Assembly (NCBI RefSeq): GCF_026914265.1
Contig: NC_069124.1
Coordinates: 22,736,989 to 22,800,988 of the forward strand
Source of the DNA: Mya arenaria
Taxonomy: Eukaryota > Mollusca > Bivalvia > Myida > Myidae
Direction of reading: 5' to 3'
DNA length: 64,000 nucleotides
The notes under the pieces were generated by a model. The model was not told where the DNA came from. It did not search any database and saw nothing but the letters and a program-made list of their open reading frames with translations. This document shows, in pieces, positions 52,011 through 64,000 of this stretch. The position numbers and the translations under genes were made by a program. The first letter of the stretch is position 1. Each line of letters begins with the position of its first letter.

Positions 52011-53430
52011 TAGTTGGTGGTCACCAAGTCGGAAAAGTGTTTTCTTCAAGTTCTTCGGCTTCCCCAAAAACATAAGACCACAGTTTCGCGTAACATCGTG
52101 TCTACGAGAGAGACTTGAAATAAGGTAATATAAATTTCCTCACAATCGTTGTAAAATAGATAAAAAAGTTAAGACTAAACAGAGATAGTGAGGTCAAAGC
52201 TTCGATGAAGTGTACTTTAATTTATCTGAACTTCTTTTAAAGACAATTTAAACCATCGATATTTATATCTATCGGATCTCTTGTTATCTGTTTTTTTCAG
52301 GCGATGAAGTTATGACCTGACTGTAGCGAAAATAATGAAGTTGTTAGTGATACACACTCTCTTTGGATAAAAGACTTTGACTATTATTAGTTACACTGTT
52401 AGTAGCTGGGGGGGGATGGCGGGGGTATGTGGTATACACCCCCAGTGGTTTCATACCATGCGAGAGCGAAGCTTCCTTTATTCCTAAGTACTACCGAAAT
52501 GCGGATCCCTTGAAATATGATCAGTTGTTCTCTTCCGGTACCGCTGTAATGTCTATAATTGTTGATTTCTAGATACCATGGTTACCAGAGCGGGCTTTCG
52601 TGACGGCCAAGAATGTTGGTTCTAAGAATTGCACAGATTTTGGTTTACATATTATATAATTAATTGAAATAAAAGGATAAACACTTTAGGACCAAATACA
52701 TTGGATAATTAATCAAATATTCAGTACACACTATCTAAGCCAAATTATGGGATGAATAAATTCACAAACATACCTATTTCCCATCCTATTGAAATCGATA
52801 TTATTTGTGTGGTCAAAAACACCCACCCGACGAAACGCTGCAAGTAATTAAACAAAAATATACATGACAAATAAGACACTGTGACAAATAATTATGTAAT
52901 TATTCATCAGAAGCAAAAATACTGACTTTGCGCATCGAAAGATGCCATGTGTGATCTTGCAACTTAACATTAAATGGTAGAAAGCGGTATGCCCAACTCT
53001 TAATGTATTTAGCTTATTACCTTAAAAAGGTGTTTATAATATAGAATATTGGACCGACTTGAGCATTTCTACCGCATCGTCATACAAACACATACCCAAA
53101 CAAAATAAAAGCACGCGTCATGCGAAAAATATAATGATAATTCGTCATATTTTCTTAAACACACAAAACAAACTAAAAGTATAGCGTAATTGATAAAAGT
53201 ATTTTAAGTATCTATATACACGTTTTAATATCATACAGTTTTTTTTAATGATTTACGCGCAAAGTTGCTATAACAAGTATCACATTAAGTAGCACGTACA
53301 ATATATGATAATTCATATAACGTAGTGCATGTTCCATTTGATGACAAGAACGGATTGATAACAGACAAAAAAGTCAAAAGGTTCAATCTGTGAGAGTGCT
53401 GATGTAAACATCAGGATTGCATTCTTTAAA
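52010..53430. other. Stretch without a recognised gene
   Basis: AT-rich DNA with a short G run near 52410 and a nearby GTATACACCCCCAGTGG. Nothing else recognisable. Confidence 0.4.
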
Positions 53431-53439
53431 AGCTCTACT

Positions 53440-54180
53440 ATTAGTTAAAGTTTTGATACTTTAATAGTTCATTAAAAATTTAAATGGAATAGATAAGCAA
53501 TATACAACTCAACCGTCTGATTTGATTATGGAGAAATATCTACATAGTGGACATATTTTGAAAATATTAATAGCATGTGAAACATATTATTGCAAAGGCA
53601 GAGATAATTATTTTAGAAAAAAAACGAGTGCTTACCAGAACATGCGCCATTAATACATACCAGCTTCTCTAAAACAATATTCCTATTTATCCAGCAACAC
53701 ATATGAAACATACCATATTCGACAAGGAAGTTCACAAATTACCATTTTCAGACGCAAATCCTTAAAGCTTAACATCAACAAACTTAAACTTACTGATAAA
53801 AACTCCTATAAATCGACCGACCGTACCCTGTTAAGCTTTATCTTAATATTTAGGTTTGAAGTAAAGCAGAGATGAAATTATAAATAAACCCAAATTGTAT
53901 TTAGTTTAAGGGTTGTAAAAGTAAATACAATATTTTAAAAATTAAGGATTTGATTTTCTCTTTCAATTTAGATATTTAACTATATGTAATAACAATATCA
54001 GGGGTGTGTTTCAGATTGATTTCACGATATGCCATTAGTGATAGTGATCTATCATAATAATCACCAGCTTAAAGATGATCATAAAGAAACGAGCCTAAAG
54101 TGAAATGACATCACTTCATATTAACCTATACAGTCACTCTTAATAACGCCTAAATCAAATCGTCATTAGGATATTAACCG
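53440..54180. repeat. Left copy of a diverged direct repeat (about 750 bp)
   Basis: Shares with 60020-60812, in the same order and orientation, TTTAATAGTTCAT, GCTTACCAGAACA, ATTCCTATTTATCCAGCAAC, CATATTCGACAAGGAAGTT, CATCAACAAACTTAAACTTA, AAGGATTTGATTTTCTCTT and CAGATTGATTTCACGAT. Divergence is roughly 20 percent by eye. The 39-bp satellite starts immediately after it. Confidence 0.85.
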
Positions 54181-54184
54181 ATGC

Positions 54185-57100
54185 GCCGATAATAGGCGAT
54201 ATAAAGCGTGGACCATATAACGCGACGACATTTGGCGATTTAAAGCGTGGACCATATCAGGAGACGACAATATAGACGATATAAAGCGTTGACCATATCA
54301 AAAGACGACAATAGGCGATATAAAGCGTGGACAATATAACGCGACGACAATAGGCGATATAAAGCGTGGACCATATCACGAGACGACAATAGACGATATA
54401 ATGCGTGGACCATATAACGCGACGACAATAGGCGATATAAAGCGTGGACCATATAACGAGACGACAATAGACGATATAATGCGTGGACCATATAACGAGA
54501 CGACAATTGGCGATATAAAGCGTGGACCATATAACGAGACGACAATAGGCGATATAAAGCGTGGACAATATACCGCGATGACAATAGACGATATAAAGCG
54601 TGGACCATATAACGAGACGACAATAGGCGATATAAAGCGTGGACAATATAACGCGACGACAATAGGCGATATAAAGCGTGGACCATATAACGCGACGACA
54701 ATAGACGATATAAAGCGTGGACCATATAACGCGACGACAATAGGTGATATAAAGCGTGAACCATATCACGAGACGACAATAGACGATACAATGCGTGGAC
54801 CATATAACGCGACGACAATAGGCGATATAAAGCGTGGACCATATAGCGAGACGACAATAGACGATATAAAGCGTGGACCATATCAAGAGACGACAATATA
54901 GGCGATATAAAGCGTGGACCATATAACGCGACGACAATAGACGATATAAAGCGTGGACCATATAACGCGACGACAATAGGCGATATAAAGCGTGAACCAT
55001 ATCACGAGACGACAATAGACGATATAATGCGTGGACCATATAACGCGACGACAATAGGCGATATAAAGCGTGGACCATATAGCGAGACGACAATAGACGA
55101 TATAATGCGTGGACCATATAACGAGACGACAATAGGCGATATAAAGCGTGGACCATATTACGAGACGACAATAAGCGATATAAAGCGTGGACAATATAAC
55201 GCGACGACAATAGACGATATAAAGCGTGGACCATATAACGAGACGACAATAGGCGATATAAAGCGTGGACAATATAACGCGACGACAATAGGCGACATAA
55301 AGCCTGGACCATATAACGCGACGACAATAGACGATATAAAGCGTGGACCATATAACGAGACGACAATAGACGATATAAAGCGTGGACCATATAACGCGAC
55401 CACAATAGGCGATATAAAGCGTGGACCATATAACGCGACGACAATAGACGATATAAAGCTTGGACCATATAACGCGACGACAATAGACGATATAAAGCGT
55501 GGACCATATCAAGAGACGACAATATAGGCGATATAAAGCGTGGACCATATAACGCGACGACAATAGACGATATAAAGCGTGGACCATATAACGCGACGAC
55601 AATAGACGATATAAAGCGTGGACCATATCAAGAGACGACAATATAGGCGATATAAAGCGTGGACCATATAACGCGACGACAATAGACGATATAAAGCGTG
55701 GACCATATAACGCGACGACAATAGACGACATAAAGCGTGGAAAATATAACGCGACGACAATAGGCGATATAAAGCGTGGACCATATAACGAGACGACAAA
55801 AGACGATATAAAGCGTGGACCATATAACGCGACGACAATAGACGATATAAAGCGTGGACCATATAACGAGACGACAATAGGCGATATAAAGCGTGGACCA
55901 TATAACGCGACGACAATAGGCGATATAAAGCGTGGACCATATAACGAGACGACAATAGGCGATATAAAGCGTGCACAATATAACGCGACGCTAATAAGCG
56001 ATATAAAGCGTGGACCATATAACGAGACGACAAAAGGCGATATAAAGCGTGGTCAATATAACGCGACGACCATAGGCGATATAAAGCGTGGACCATATAA
56101 CGCGACGACAATAGGCGATATAAAGCGTGAACCATATCACGAGACGACAATAGACGATATAATGCGTGGACCATATAACGCGACGACAATAGGCGATATA
56201 AAGCGTGGACCATATAACGAGACGACAATAGACGATATAATGCGTGGACCATATAACGAGACGACAATAGGCGATATAAAGCGTGGACCATATAACGAGA
56301 CGACAATAGGCGATATAAAGCGTGGACCATATAACGCGACGACAATAGACGATATAAAGCGTGGACCATAATAGGAGACGACGGTAGGCGATATAAAGCG
56401 TGGACCATATAACGCGACGACAATAGATGATATAAAGCGTGGACCATATAACGCGACGACAATAGACGAAATAAAGCGTGGACCATATCAGGAGAAGACA
56501 ATAGACGAGATAAAGCATGGACCATATCAGGAGACGACAATAGGCTAAAACAAGCGTGGACCATATAACAAGACGTCAATAGGCGATATAAAGCGTGGAC
56601 AATATAACGCGACGACAATAGACGATATGATGCGTGGACCATATCAGGAGACGACAATAGGCGAAAATAAGCGTGGACCATATAACAAGACGACAATACG
56701 CGATATAAAGCGTGGACAATACCACGAGACGACAGTAGGCGATATAAAGCGTGGACCATATCACGAGACGATAATAAGCGATATAAAGCGCCAACAGCCG
56801 AAAGCGCCGACAATAGGCGATATAAAGCGTTTAACATATCACGAGAAGACGATATGCGATATAAAGCGCCAACAACAGAAAGCGCCGACAATAGGCGATA
56901 TAAAGCATGGACCATATCAGGAGACGACAATAGGCGATATAAAGCATGGACCATATCAAAACGACAATAGGCGATATAAAGCGTGGACCATATAATGAGA
57001 CGAAAACAGACGAAAACAAAGCGTGGACCATATAACAAAACAACAAAAGGCGATATAAAGCGTGGACCATATCACGAGACGACAATAGACGAAAAAAGTG

Positions 57101-57545
57101 TGGACCATATAACAAAACGACAATAGGCGATGTAAAGCGTGGACCATATCACGAGACGACAATAGACGAAAAAAGCGTGGACCATATAACAAAACGACAA
57201 TAGGCGATAAAAAGCGCCAATCACAGAAAACGCCGACAATACGCGATATAAAGCGTGGACAATACCACGAGACGACAGTAGGCGATATAAAGCGTGGACC
57301 ATATCACGAGACGACAATAAGCGATATAAAGCGCCAACAGCAGAAAGAGCCGACAATGGGCGATATAAAGCGTTTAACATATCACGAGAAGACGATATGT
57401 ATTATAAAGCGCCAACAACAGAAAGCGCCGACAATACGCGGTATAAAGCGTGGACCATATCACGAGACGACAATACGCGATAAAAAGCGTTAACCATATC
57501 ACTAGACGACAATAGGCGATACAAAGCGTGGACCATATCACGAGA
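54185..57545. repeat. 39-bp satellite, about 86 copies, with higher-order structure
   Basis: The unit is GACGACAATAGGCGATATAA followed by AGCGTGGACCATATAACGC. Positions vary in a few places (AGGCG/AGACG, CGC/CGA, ATAAC/ATCAC). Because 39 is 13 codons, stops are absent in several frames and very long open frames appear on both strands (up to 509 codons); they are not genes. A 41-bp variant (ACAATATAGG) at about 54895, 55520 and 55645 shifts the frame and ends those ORFs. Blocks 54401-54901 and 55027-55527 match almost unit for unit, giving a higher-order period near 626 bp. From about 56780 a second unit type (GCGCCAACAGCAGAAAGCGC) mixes in. Confidence 0.96.
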
Positions 57546-57558
57546 CGATAATATAATA

Positions 57559-57663
57559 TTATTAATTAGGTGATTTCATATTGGCCTAGTTATTTGTCCG
57601 AGGTTAGCTGTATTTGCCTGAGCCCGAAAGGGTTAGGCCAATATGAAATCACCTAATTAATAA
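57559..57663. mobile_element. Hairpin (foldback MITE) at the end of the 39-bp array
   Basis: Arms TTATTAATTAGGTGATTTCA + TATTGGCCTA and TAGGCCAATA + TGAAATCACCTAATTAATAA are perfect reverse complements of about 30 bp around a loop of about 44 bp. Confidence 0.9.
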
Positions 57664-58100
57664 GTATTTTATTAATTAACTATTACCGTTTTGGTTAAAA
57701 ACATTCTTATAACTTACCTTTAGTTCTCATTGAAGCCGTATTTATCTCTTATTCATTTATGTTGTCTGCTTTTCTAGACTTGACTTTGCTGATTTTGACA
57801 TGCATCCTTATAGTGACATTGCACATACTTATGAATAAAGCACTGTACATTGTAAGGAAGCATGTCTGTTCGTCTTATTTTGTAAATCGTTTGCCAAAAC
57901 GTCGAATGTTTTACTTTCGTCGTCCATTTTGTCGGCGTACAAAATCATAATAGTCGTAAAATCCACAAACGGGTTAAATACAACTGTTATATCAAACCGT
58001 ACAAAGTGGTTCAATCATTCAATAGGTTCAAATATTCCAAATAAAGTTATACGAAGCACATTCTTTTTTAAAAAGTCGGTAAACGGAAAACAAAATGGCT
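57664..58100. other. Stretch without a recognised gene
   Basis: Open frames at 57759-57950 (plus; hydrophobic start then basic) and 57829-58014 (minus) overlap each other and lack any recognisable domain. Left unassigned. Confidence 0.35.
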
Positions 58101-58127
58101 ACCTTTAAAAAGCAATTTCCATCAAAT

Positions 58128-58275
58128 TTTTCATATTAGGCGAGTTTCGACAGCCAGTAAAAATAACCCATTTCTCAAATCCTATATTAGGCGAGTTTTG
58201 TAGCCAATCAGAACGGAGGAAACTCATATTAGGCGAGTTTTGTTGATATTGGCCGAGTTTGGTCGATATGGAGCG
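58128..58275. repeat. Short repeats of an ATATTAGGCGAGTTTTG motif
   Basis: ATTAGGCGAGTTT occurs at about 58135, 58186 and 58229, with a looser TATTGGCCGAGTTTGG at 58248. Spacing is 43-51 bp. Confidence 0.65.
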
Positions 58276-58361
58276 AATTCTGGCATATATTGTCTTCAAT
58301 TGTCTGGTATTGATACCGCAGTTGTGTCTGTATCTCGTCAAATACGTAATAGTTGATTAAT

Positions 58362-58690
58362 AATAGGCAATATAAAGCGTGGACCATATCACGAGACAAC
58401 AATAGGCGGTATTAAGCGCCAACCACAGAAAGCGCCGACAATAGGCGATATAAAGCACCAACCACAGAACGCGACGACAATAGGCGATATGAAGCGCCAA
58501 CCACAGGAAGTGCCCGCAATAGGCGGTATAAAGCGCCAACCACAGAACGCGCCGACAATAGGCGATATGAAGCGCCAACCACAGAACGCGCCGACAATAG
58601 GCGATATGAAATGCCAACCACAGAAAGCTCCCGAAATAGGCGATATTAAGCGCCAACCGTATGAAGCGCCGACAGTAGGCGGTATAAAGA
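58362..58690. repeat. Second block of the 39-bp satellite, variant unit, about 8 copies
   Basis: The unit reads GCGCCAACCACAGAACGCGC then CGACAATAGGCGATATGAA, 39 bp, sharing the GACAATAGGCGATAT half with the main array but with CCAACCACAGAA in place of TGGACCATATAA. The first copy is still of the main type. Confidence 0.93.
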
Positions 58691-59004
58691 GTCATTTTAA
58701 TGTTATTGATAAGATGATATACCAACATTCGTATGTTGTAACGAGTTTTGGTAGAGTGAACCAAATTCTGCTGAATGTTTGATTGTCGTTACCGAAACAC
58801 GTCGATACGAAAATTAGACCGAACGAAGCTACAATATATTGTTAATAGTAGAATCCGGATCTTGTGGTTAAGAAATGACGGATTAGATAAATTAGTCTAT
58901 GTAAATATCCCTTGCTTCGATATGACAAAACATATCTTCAAGGCCTATAACCTACAATAATGATTATTTATTTATGAATGTTTTTTAAGTGGCTAAAATA
59001 TATG

Positions 59005-59883
59005 TAAGTGCGGGCCTAGCGGCGTGAAGTTAGCGGTCTAGCGGTGTGAATTAAGCGGCCTAGCGGTGTGAAGTTGGCGGCTTAGCTACCTAGCGACCCA
59101 ACTTTTTTCTCTATTTCAAAGCAAACATTCATGCATTTCTTGGAAAACAATAATAAATCAATGTTTTTCATTGATTCATTAACTTAATGGTCTTAAATTG
59201 TTTTCTATTTCAGACTATTTGTATGTGCGTTTCCTTTCAAAACAATAATAAATTAATGTACAAATTTGCAATCGAAGCATTTATTATTTTATAATGATTT
59301 ATAAATTCTCCAAAAAGTCGATCAAACTGTTTAGCGACATAGCGGCCCAGTGGCGTGAAGCTAGCGGCCTAGCGGCCTAAAATGTTTTCCTATTTCAAAG
59401 CATCTATACATGTTTTTTTCCTTAAAACAATGATATATGAACTTTTTTCATGTATACTTGTGTATATTTTATTAGAAAAGTTATTGCCCGAACACGTAAA
59501 ACCACGGCCATAATGATATTCATGCTTTAAAAAACAATACAACAATAGGCCGCCAGTTCGCTAGCTAAACGCCACTGGCTTCTTGATCGCCGTTTTGAAA
59601 AAAAAATGCTTTAGAAGAAAACGCATATAAAAACGCTCTAAAAAAGGAAATAATTTAAGGCCGCTATGTTAATGCATGAACACAAACATTTATTTAATTA
59701 ATCATTGTTTTCCAAGAAAACGTAACAACAATTGCTTGCTAAAGAACAAATTTAGGCCGCTAGCCCGTGAGGCTGCTAGGCTTAGGCTATGAGGCCGCTA
59801 GGCCGCTTACTTAACGCCGCTAGGCCGCTAACTTCACGCCGCTAGGCCGCAAGGCCGCTAACTTCACGCCGCTAGACCACTTA
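59005..59883. mobile_element. Non-autonomous element with repeated GCGGCCTAGCGG termini, 879 bp
   Basis: The left end TAAGTGCGGGCCTAGCGGCG then TGAAGTTAGCGG matches the right end read in reverse (TAAGTGGTCTAGCGGCGTGA then AGTTAGCGG). Each end is itself a short tandem array of a GCGGCCTAGCGGxGTGAAGTTA unit of about 22-24 bp, in opposite orientation at the two ends. The interior is AT-rich with more such motifs at 59335-59375 and 59550-59575. No ORF. Confidence 0.75.
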
Positions 59884-60019
59884 TTTACGTTACGCTAAAA
59901 TCTGTTGAAAGTAATTTATTGTTTGTGGTAAAATCTCAAATCGATTGTCAAAATTTCTTTATAAGTTCAAAATATTTTTCACTGACAATTTTACTTGTCA
60001 CACAAGTAGTGGCATTTTT

Positions 60020-60812
60020 ATTAATTTTGTTTAGTTTAATAGTTCATAAAAATTGAATCGGATTACATTTAAGGCCCTACAAATTCCACCGTCTGCTTTA
60101 ATATTTGGTATTTCAAAATTCACGCGTCGGGGTCAAACGTTTCCACCAAGTTAAACTTTGATAAAACTTTGATAAAATGAAGACTTATTAAATAATGTGA
60201 ACACATTTAAAATTTGAAAACGTCACAAGTAGGTGAAACATATAATTGCAAAGGCAGAGGTAATTATTAAAAAGCAAATGCTTACCAGAACAAGCGCCAT
60301 TTGCACTCACCAGCTTTTTTAAAACAATATTCCTATTTATCCAGCAACACATATCAAATGGACCATATTCGACAAGGAAGTTTACAAATTACCACTATCA
60401 GCGGCAAATATTTAAAGCTAAACATCAACAAACTTAAACTTACTGATAAAAACTGATATAAATTGACCGATCACACCCTCCTTAATCTTAACATTTAGGT
60501 TTGAAATACCGCAGAGGTATAAATAACCCCAAATCGAATTCAGTTCAAGGGTCATAAAAGTAAATACACTATTCTCAATATTAAGGATTTGATTTTCTCT
60601 TAAAATAAAGATATTTAACTTTGTTTTATAACAATACCAGGGGTTAATTCAGATTGATTTCACGATCTGCCATTAGTGAAAGTCAACGATCATAATTATG
60701 ACCAGCTTTACGATACAGAAACGAGCCTGAAGTGAAAAGACATTACTTCATATGAACCTTGCCAGTCACTTTTAATAAAGCCTTTATCAAAGCGTAATAA
60801 AGATATTAATGA
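60020..60812. repeat. Right copy of the diverged direct repeat (about 750 bp)
   Basis: Partner of 53440-54180, same orientation. Here the repeat runs into an ATT/AAT microsatellite, where the left copy runs into the 39-bp satellite. Confidence 0.85.
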
Positions 60813-60814
60813 TT

Positions 60815-60903
60815 AGTATAATGATGATTTTCATTATGATGATTATGTTAATTATAATTATTATGATTATTATGATTATGATTATGATTATTATGATTAT
60901 ATG

Positions 60904-60954
<51 letters not shown>

Positions 60955-60962
60955 GTAATAAC

Positions 60963-60996
<34 letters not shown>

Positions 60997-61055
60997 GAAT
61001 AATAATATTATTATTATTATTATTATTGTGTTTTTTTTGTTGTTGTTGTTGTTGT
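60815..61055. repeat. Compound ATT/AAT/GTT microsatellite
   Basis: ATTATGATT units, then AAT units at 60905-60998, an ATTATT run and finally TTGTTGTTGTTG to about 61052. It gives a poly-Tyr/Ile frame that is not a gene. Confidence 0.95.
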
Positions 61056-61599
61056 GGTTTCTGAATCTAGAAACATACATGAAATTAACTGGTGTTCGAG
61101 AAATTTCCCAATAATATCTTATCTTTATGAGTCCAAAAATTGCGTATTCTGCATTATCATTATTATACGCGTTTGTTCCAAGAATACGACATCAAAATAG
61201 GAGCTTGCCAGTGACTACTAATGCACAGTGATGAAATAGTTTCTGCAAGGGAACCCGACCCTACAAAGACAATATTTTGTAATTATAATGGAAATCTGAA
61301 ATTTCAAGCTAATAACTATCAAATCATTAAAATGTTCATCGTCTTAAAAACGAAATATTACAGTACAGATATTCGTGCTTAGTAGCGTAAATGCTAACGC
61401 GCAGAATGATGATGACGATGATAGAGGTGGTAGGAATGTTGATGGTGGTGATGGTTGTTGTTGAGGCAGCGGTGGTAATGCTGTAGAAGTTCCATCACCG
61501 GATATACTTTGTCTCTCGCACCAGCTTATATCTGAAATTTGATATGCGTGGTTGTGGTAGTGATATGTGGTCCAATCCTTTTTGTAGGTAGAAAAAATA

Positions 61600-61785
61600 T
61601 TAAAACTTGAATCGTCCGTTGGCTCGAACTCCCAAGGTCCGGTAAAAATACCTCGAGCCTTAGAAAATCTTAGCCAAGCGGTAATGCTCAAACTTAATAG
61701 AATAAAATCGCTCCTTTATATCGAATTCGAACCAAATGGGAAATCGAGCCAAGCGAGTTCGAGCCAACGGGATTCGACTGTACTA
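61600..61785. repeat. Probable end of a DNA transposon (TTCGAGCC-type terminus)
   Basis: Repeated TCGAACTCCCAAGGTCCGGT, ATACCTCGAGCCTTAG, TCGAATTCGAACCAAATGGG, AAATCGAGCCAAGCGAGTTC and GAGCCAACGGGATTCGACTG, ending TACT. Read in reverse it starts AGTACAGTCGAATCCCGTTG, like the ends of pogo/Tigger-type elements in molluscs. No opposite end was identified. Confidence 0.45.
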
Positions 61786-61789
61786 TAAG

Positions 61790-64000
61790 TATTTCTAATA
61801 GCTTGCCCAGGACAAAAAATATCCATAAAGACCTTCGAGAAGATCATGAAGATAATTATTCTTAGGCAAGGACAGAAATCAATGAGATTTAAATATTTAC
61901 CAACTTTTCTGAATAAGTTAAACGACTTTTTCTATTCATTTGCACTTTTCTGCCATTAAATTGGGCTTATCTTTAAATTCATATCGTAATAAAGTTTTAA
62001 TGGCTAAGGCCCATCAATATTTACTTTAAACATTGTCCTTTTTCAAACGATAACACTGTTAAGTGTTCATGCTCATGCATATCGCCAAACAGATGCACAT
62101 GCACGTAGAGTCAATTAAGCAGATTACAAAACAGCCAAACTTCATCGAAGTGACGAACAGACGCATCTCATTTTTATTGATACATTAATTAGTTTTATTC
62201 AGAGAGTACTCTAGAAGCTTGCGCATGTCCATGTTTTAATCTAAAGCCATTCGTGGGGCATTTCTCGCTGAACACAGCTCAGCATCCGTTGTTGGTCTTC
62301 TTACAATAAGTCCGAAATGAAATCGACATTATCTACATTGCAATGCTCCCAAATCTAAAATACGTCATTTATAATCAGTAATTGATAGAGGCTTACTCAT
62401 GGTTTTAAAAGGCACTTTTTACGAATTGATTTCAAATACGTAATAAAGTGTTTCAAACCAGTGTTAAAACTAAGATACTGACAGTTAAAACTCTCTAGTC
62501 AAAGATTACCAAAAACGTTTCTTATGCAAAAGGCTGTTGCGTGATTGGCTGATTGTCATTAATCATTTATTATAATTCAATTGGATATTTTTGCTGCAAC
62601 TTCGCTATCATAGAGTTAAGCAATTGGTGTTTTCCGATGTATTTTCGGGTAAACGGGTTACCAAAAACATGAACTAGTCCCTTTAAACTCTGTTACGAAT
62701 CACTTTCATTTTGCACGATTAAATTTATCACCCCTTTTTATGACTGTATTATTGTCATGTAAGAAATAGGCAGTTTATATTTACATTTATATATCAACTT
62801 ACCTTAGTAGCACTTCAAAATATGAAACTAAGGCCAGAAACCCCAGTTCAAAAACCCTGTCAACTCAGACATATACATATGTAATACTATTTTTTTTTGT
62901 AAGTCGTCCCTTCCTTTTATTTTTGAGCTCGATGTCATAAACACTGACTATATTATCCTTATTTTAGCTCAACAAACCATAAATAAAGTAACAGAAGTTC
63001 GACTAGCATAAACGTGTTTATTGGTTCAATAACAAGACAAGACAAGACATTTATTTTGTGATTGAGGCCTACAGCCTTATAACAACAGTTATGCACAATA
63101 TTACAAATATAAACACAGTACAGTGTTTTAAGTGAACATTAACACAAACATATATATATATATATATATACATGAATGTAAATGAACATGCATGACACAC
63201 CTTTTAGGTTTTTCACTAACAATAGCATCCATCGTACCAATACCAATATAATCCGGTGAGCGCAACGGCTATAGCCCGTTGCCTTGTGAAAACCTTAGTT
63301 AGACCTTAAAGGCGATAAATCAATATATATACTTCTACGCGTGCTTAAATTATGCTTGAATGGGTAACAACTCAAAAGAGAAATCAAAATTACAGTTTCT
63401 CTTCATTGCCTACGTTTTTCATATGAATAAACTTCAATTGTTTTGTTTGTTTGACACGATTGTAAAACGACATTTTATTATCTTAAATGCCAATTAACCG
63501 AGATGCACCATTAACCAGTTCATGATCATTCCTTAAAATAACGATGTGTTTCTAAAAACCCATTAGATAAAAGTAAACAGAAATCGATTAGTGGCTGAGC
63601 TGTACTCAGCTTTGTCACGATTATTTCGGATAGAATCCGCATCGGCGTCGGATATTGCCCGAAGTTGCCGAATGTTGACGGAACGAATTCGCTATATAAT
63701 TCATTATCACCGTGCAACATAACCGTTAAAGGCTAAAAATGCGAAGTATATACTTTAATGTGAAGAAAACCTGCATCCACCATCTTGAACGTTTTCTGGT
63801 GCCTCTTACCGGTCGTAGGTTTACGATCAGAATCAACGACGAAGCAGTCGCACGATGTTTATCTGAAACGCTGTCCGTCGGTTATTTTGGTCGTATTACC
63901 GAATTCCACAAACGATCACTGTAACGTAAACCTGGTATCTTTACTATCCAAATTATTATAACATTGCTTTGAATTGCTGATACTTTAGTTTTGGGAGTAT
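61790..64000. other. Stretch without a supported gene
   Basis: AT-rich. At about 63030-63100, AACAAGACAAGACAAGACAT then TTATTTTGTGATTGAGGCCT look like a dispersed bivalve repeat, and a TA microsatellite lies at 63150-63170. Open frames at 63526-63720 (minus) and 63739-63924 (plus) have coding-like codon use but no recognisable domain or splice context; the latter could be a small exon. Confidence 0.4.

Noticed and set aside
54240..57038. Very long open frames on both strands (up to 509 codons) as repeat proteins
   Set aside because: They follow directly from a 39-bp unit without stops in several frames, overlap in multiple frames and strands, and end where 41-bp variants shift the frame.
60787..61080. 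Poly-tyrosine/isoleucine open frame
   Set aside because: Translation of an ATT/AAT microsatellite.
61344..61691. 115-codon minus-strand open frame with Pro/Ser/Gln runs
   Set aside because: It overlaps a transposon-end-like repeat and simple sequence, and shows no domain.

Overview
The window is nuclear DNA of an animal, almost certainly a bivalve mollusc. Genes are split by introns with GT..AG borders, the intergenic DNA is AT-rich and full of minisatellites and short DNA transposons, and two degenerate repeats in the large introns (30.3-31.2 kb and 31.4-32.3 kb, ending in GGACGGACGGACC-type runs) resemble repeats I know from many bivalve genomes. The species cannot be fixed from sequence alone. 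No operons, CRISPR arrays or viral genes were seen.

There are two well supported protein genes. On the minus strand, from about 46.45 kb down to 16.78 kb, lies a receptor-type protein tyrosine phosphatase. I rebuilt it by hand exon by exon, with compatible phases at every junction used: a discoidin/F5-8C (fucolectin-like) domain, one short EGF module, seven 141-nt MEGF-type EGF exons, a membrane-proximal EGF, a transmembrane helix, a basic juxtamembrane tail, an apparently active PTP domain D1, and a strongly degenerate D2. Only the signal-peptide exon was not found. One EGF exon (41218-41358) has lost its splice acceptor. On the plus strand, 8188-14107, is a complete three-exon gene for a 115-residue secreted, ten-cysteine protein of prokineticin/astakine-like (colipase-fold) pattern; its second intron is filled by a 58-bp satellite of about 3.9 kb.

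Layout: 0-2.1 kb, degenerate repeats and a 52-bp minisatellite ending in a perfect 145-bp palindrome; 2.2-6.1 kb, mostly featureless with a GC-rich block and a duplicated 220-bp unit; 6.2-7.7 kb, a frameshifted vertnin-like ORF on the minus strand; 8.2-14.1 kb, the astakine-like gene; 14.2-16.4 kb, MITEs and a CpG-rich block; 16.8-46.5 kb, the phosphatase gene, whose introns hold a 5.5-kb PIF/Harbinger element, foldback elements, TTAA MITEs and tRNA-like repeats; 48.25-51.85 kb, a 3.6-kb transposon with long inverted repeats and a decayed transposase; 53.4-60.8 kb, a block bounded by diverged direct repeats of about 750 bp and filled by a 39-bp satellite, a hairpin and a repeat-ended element; 61-64 kb, microsatellites and remnants.

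Functionally, the receptor phosphatase would sense an extracellular ligand (glycan or protein) through its F5/8C and EGF modules and dephosphorylate phosphotyrosine inside the cell. The small cysteine-rich protein would be a secreted factor. Nothing links the two beyond proximity.
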